DNA from: Actinobacteria bacterium RBG_16_64_13
GTDB lineage: Bacteria > Actinomycetota > Thermoleophilia > RBG-16-64-13
Length of the DNA: 5,326 nt
Direction: 5' to 3'
NCBI GenBank assembly: GCA_001768675.1
Contig: MELN01000047.1
Location: forward strand, 592 to 5,917
Each line of letters starts with the position of its first letter. Position 1 is the first letter of the stretch. Under the pieces are notes generated by a model that saw nothing but the letters and a program-made list of their open reading frames with translations, made no database searches and was not told the origin of the DNA. The position numbers and the translations under genes were made by a program. This document shows positions 4,792 through 5,326 of the stretch, one piece after another.

Positions 4792-5326
4792 TTGTCGCTG
4801 CGTCGTAGGACCTACCTTCTCGTCGCGGCCACGCTGGTGGTCGCGGCTGTTGCAATCTTTTCGATCTCGCAGGTCGTCTTCGTGCGCGACGGTCAATGGA
4901 CCGGCCGGGTCCTCCTCTTCACGCTTCTGCTCATCGGTGTCGTGCTGATACTTGGAGCGGCGGTCATCTGGATCCTCGAGCGGTCTCTTTTCCGCAGGCT
5001 CGCTCATCTCACCGCGCAGGTCCAGCCGGACGCAGCGCGGACGGGTGATCTGGCGCCGATCAAGGTGGGCAGGAAAGATGAGCTCACCCTTCTCGCGGAG
5101 AAGATCAATTCAGGTTTTGCCGAGCTCGAGCACACGCGCACACAACAGGAGCAGCAGGCGCAAAGCCTTGCTGAGACTCTGGAAGAGTTGAAAGTGCGGC
5201 ACAGCGACCTGGAGACCGCTCATCTGCATCTACAGCAACTCCAAGAAGTGAGCGCGTCGCTCGGCGGGAGCTTGGAGATAGGTGACGCGCTGAGCCAGAT
5301 GGAGGAAGTGGCCCTGGGTATATTCG
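4792..5326 (+). CDS. Membrane sensor protein with HAMP linker and probable GAF start (C-terminus beyond window)
   Basis: From the TTG the reading frame stays open for 178 codons to the window end. The N-terminus is basic (SLRRR) and leads into membrane helix 1 (about 8-30), a very short outer loop (about 31-39, VRDGQWTGR), and helix 2 (about 40-62). A HAMP linker follows at about 63-112, with LFRRLAHLTAQV as its first helix, the TGDL turn (84-87), and GRKDELTLLAEKIN (93-106) leading into its second helix. Residues about 113-152 are a Gln/Glu/Leu-rich coiled coil. The segment EVSASLGGSLEIGDALSQM (152-170) looks like the first helix of a GAF domain. This architecture is common in histidine kinases and in diguanylate cyclases or phosphodiesterases; the output domain lies outside the window, so the type cannot be decided. 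The outer loop is too short for a folded sensing domain, so sensing is probably in the membrane or the cytoplasm. Confidence 0.85.
   Translation, partial: MSLRRRTYLLVAATLVVAAVAIFSISQVVFVRDGQWTGRVLLFTLLLIGVVLILGAAVIWILERSLFRRLAHLTAQVQPDAARTGDLAPIKVGRKDELTLLAEKINSGFAELEHTRTQQEQQAQSLAETLEELKVRHSDLETAHLHLQQLQEVSASLGGSLEIGDALSQMEEVALGIF

Noticed and set aside
3412..5007. Longer form of the cyclodeaminase-type protein starting at an ATG at 5007 (531 residues)
   Set aside because: The extra 122 residues are charged, low-complexity and antisense to the membrane helices and HAMP of the sensor gene. The family block begins right after 4641, and total family length fits about 409 residues.
1..5326. Defence island, toxin-antitoxin pair, transposon, CRISPR array or tRNA
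   Set aside because: I saw no transposase or nuclease signature, no spaced direct repeats, no cloverleaf and no small paired genes. The only DNA-repair genes are ku and ligD, a known system.

Overview
This is a GC-rich bacterial chromosomal window with six protein-coding genes, two of them cut by the window edges. There are no recognisable RNA genes, mobile elements or CRISPR arrays. High GC, lipobox-type export, a TTG start and two apparently leaderless promoters suggest a high-GC Gram-positive lineage such as Actinomycetota. That placement is an inference and is weak; Chloroflexota or another deep lineage would also fit.

Layout from left to right: (1) a minus-strand lipoprotein (about 421 down to 1, C-terminus missing) with a lipobox, a Ser/Gly/Ala-rich linker and the start of a repetitive beta-type domain; (2) a short divergent intergenic region; (3) a plus-strand two-gene operon, ku (512-1330) and a ligase-only LigD (1327-2331), overlapping by ATGA, which is a compact non-homologous end-joining module; (4) a 169-base gap with GC-rich hairpins and a candidate promoter; (5) a class I SAM-dependent methyltransferase (2501-3301, plus); (6) a convergent gap with a perfect 18-bp inverted repeat that begins inside the methyltransferase stop region; (7) a minus-strand TIGR00300 / LOR-SDH-type protein (3412-4641), the family that includes the archaeal ornithine cyclodeaminase and the C-terminal half of cyanobacterial ArgZ/AgrE; (8) a 150-base divergent region with a 6-bp dyad; (9) the start of a plus-strand membrane sensor (4792 to the window end) with two membrane helices, a HAMP linker, a coiled coil and the probable start of a GAF domain.

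Functionally, Ku binds and bridges DNA ends and the ligase seals them, so these two genes clearly work together. The methyltransferase, the cyclodeaminase-type protein, the sensor and the lipoprotein show no evident pathway link to them or to one another; the divergent and convergent arrangement suggests independent transcription units. I see no clear undescribed multi-gene system here. The most notable points are the long inverted repeat at the convergent gene ends, two minus-strand genes sharing the same -10-to-ATG geometry (leaderless transcription), and the stripped-down NHEJ operon.
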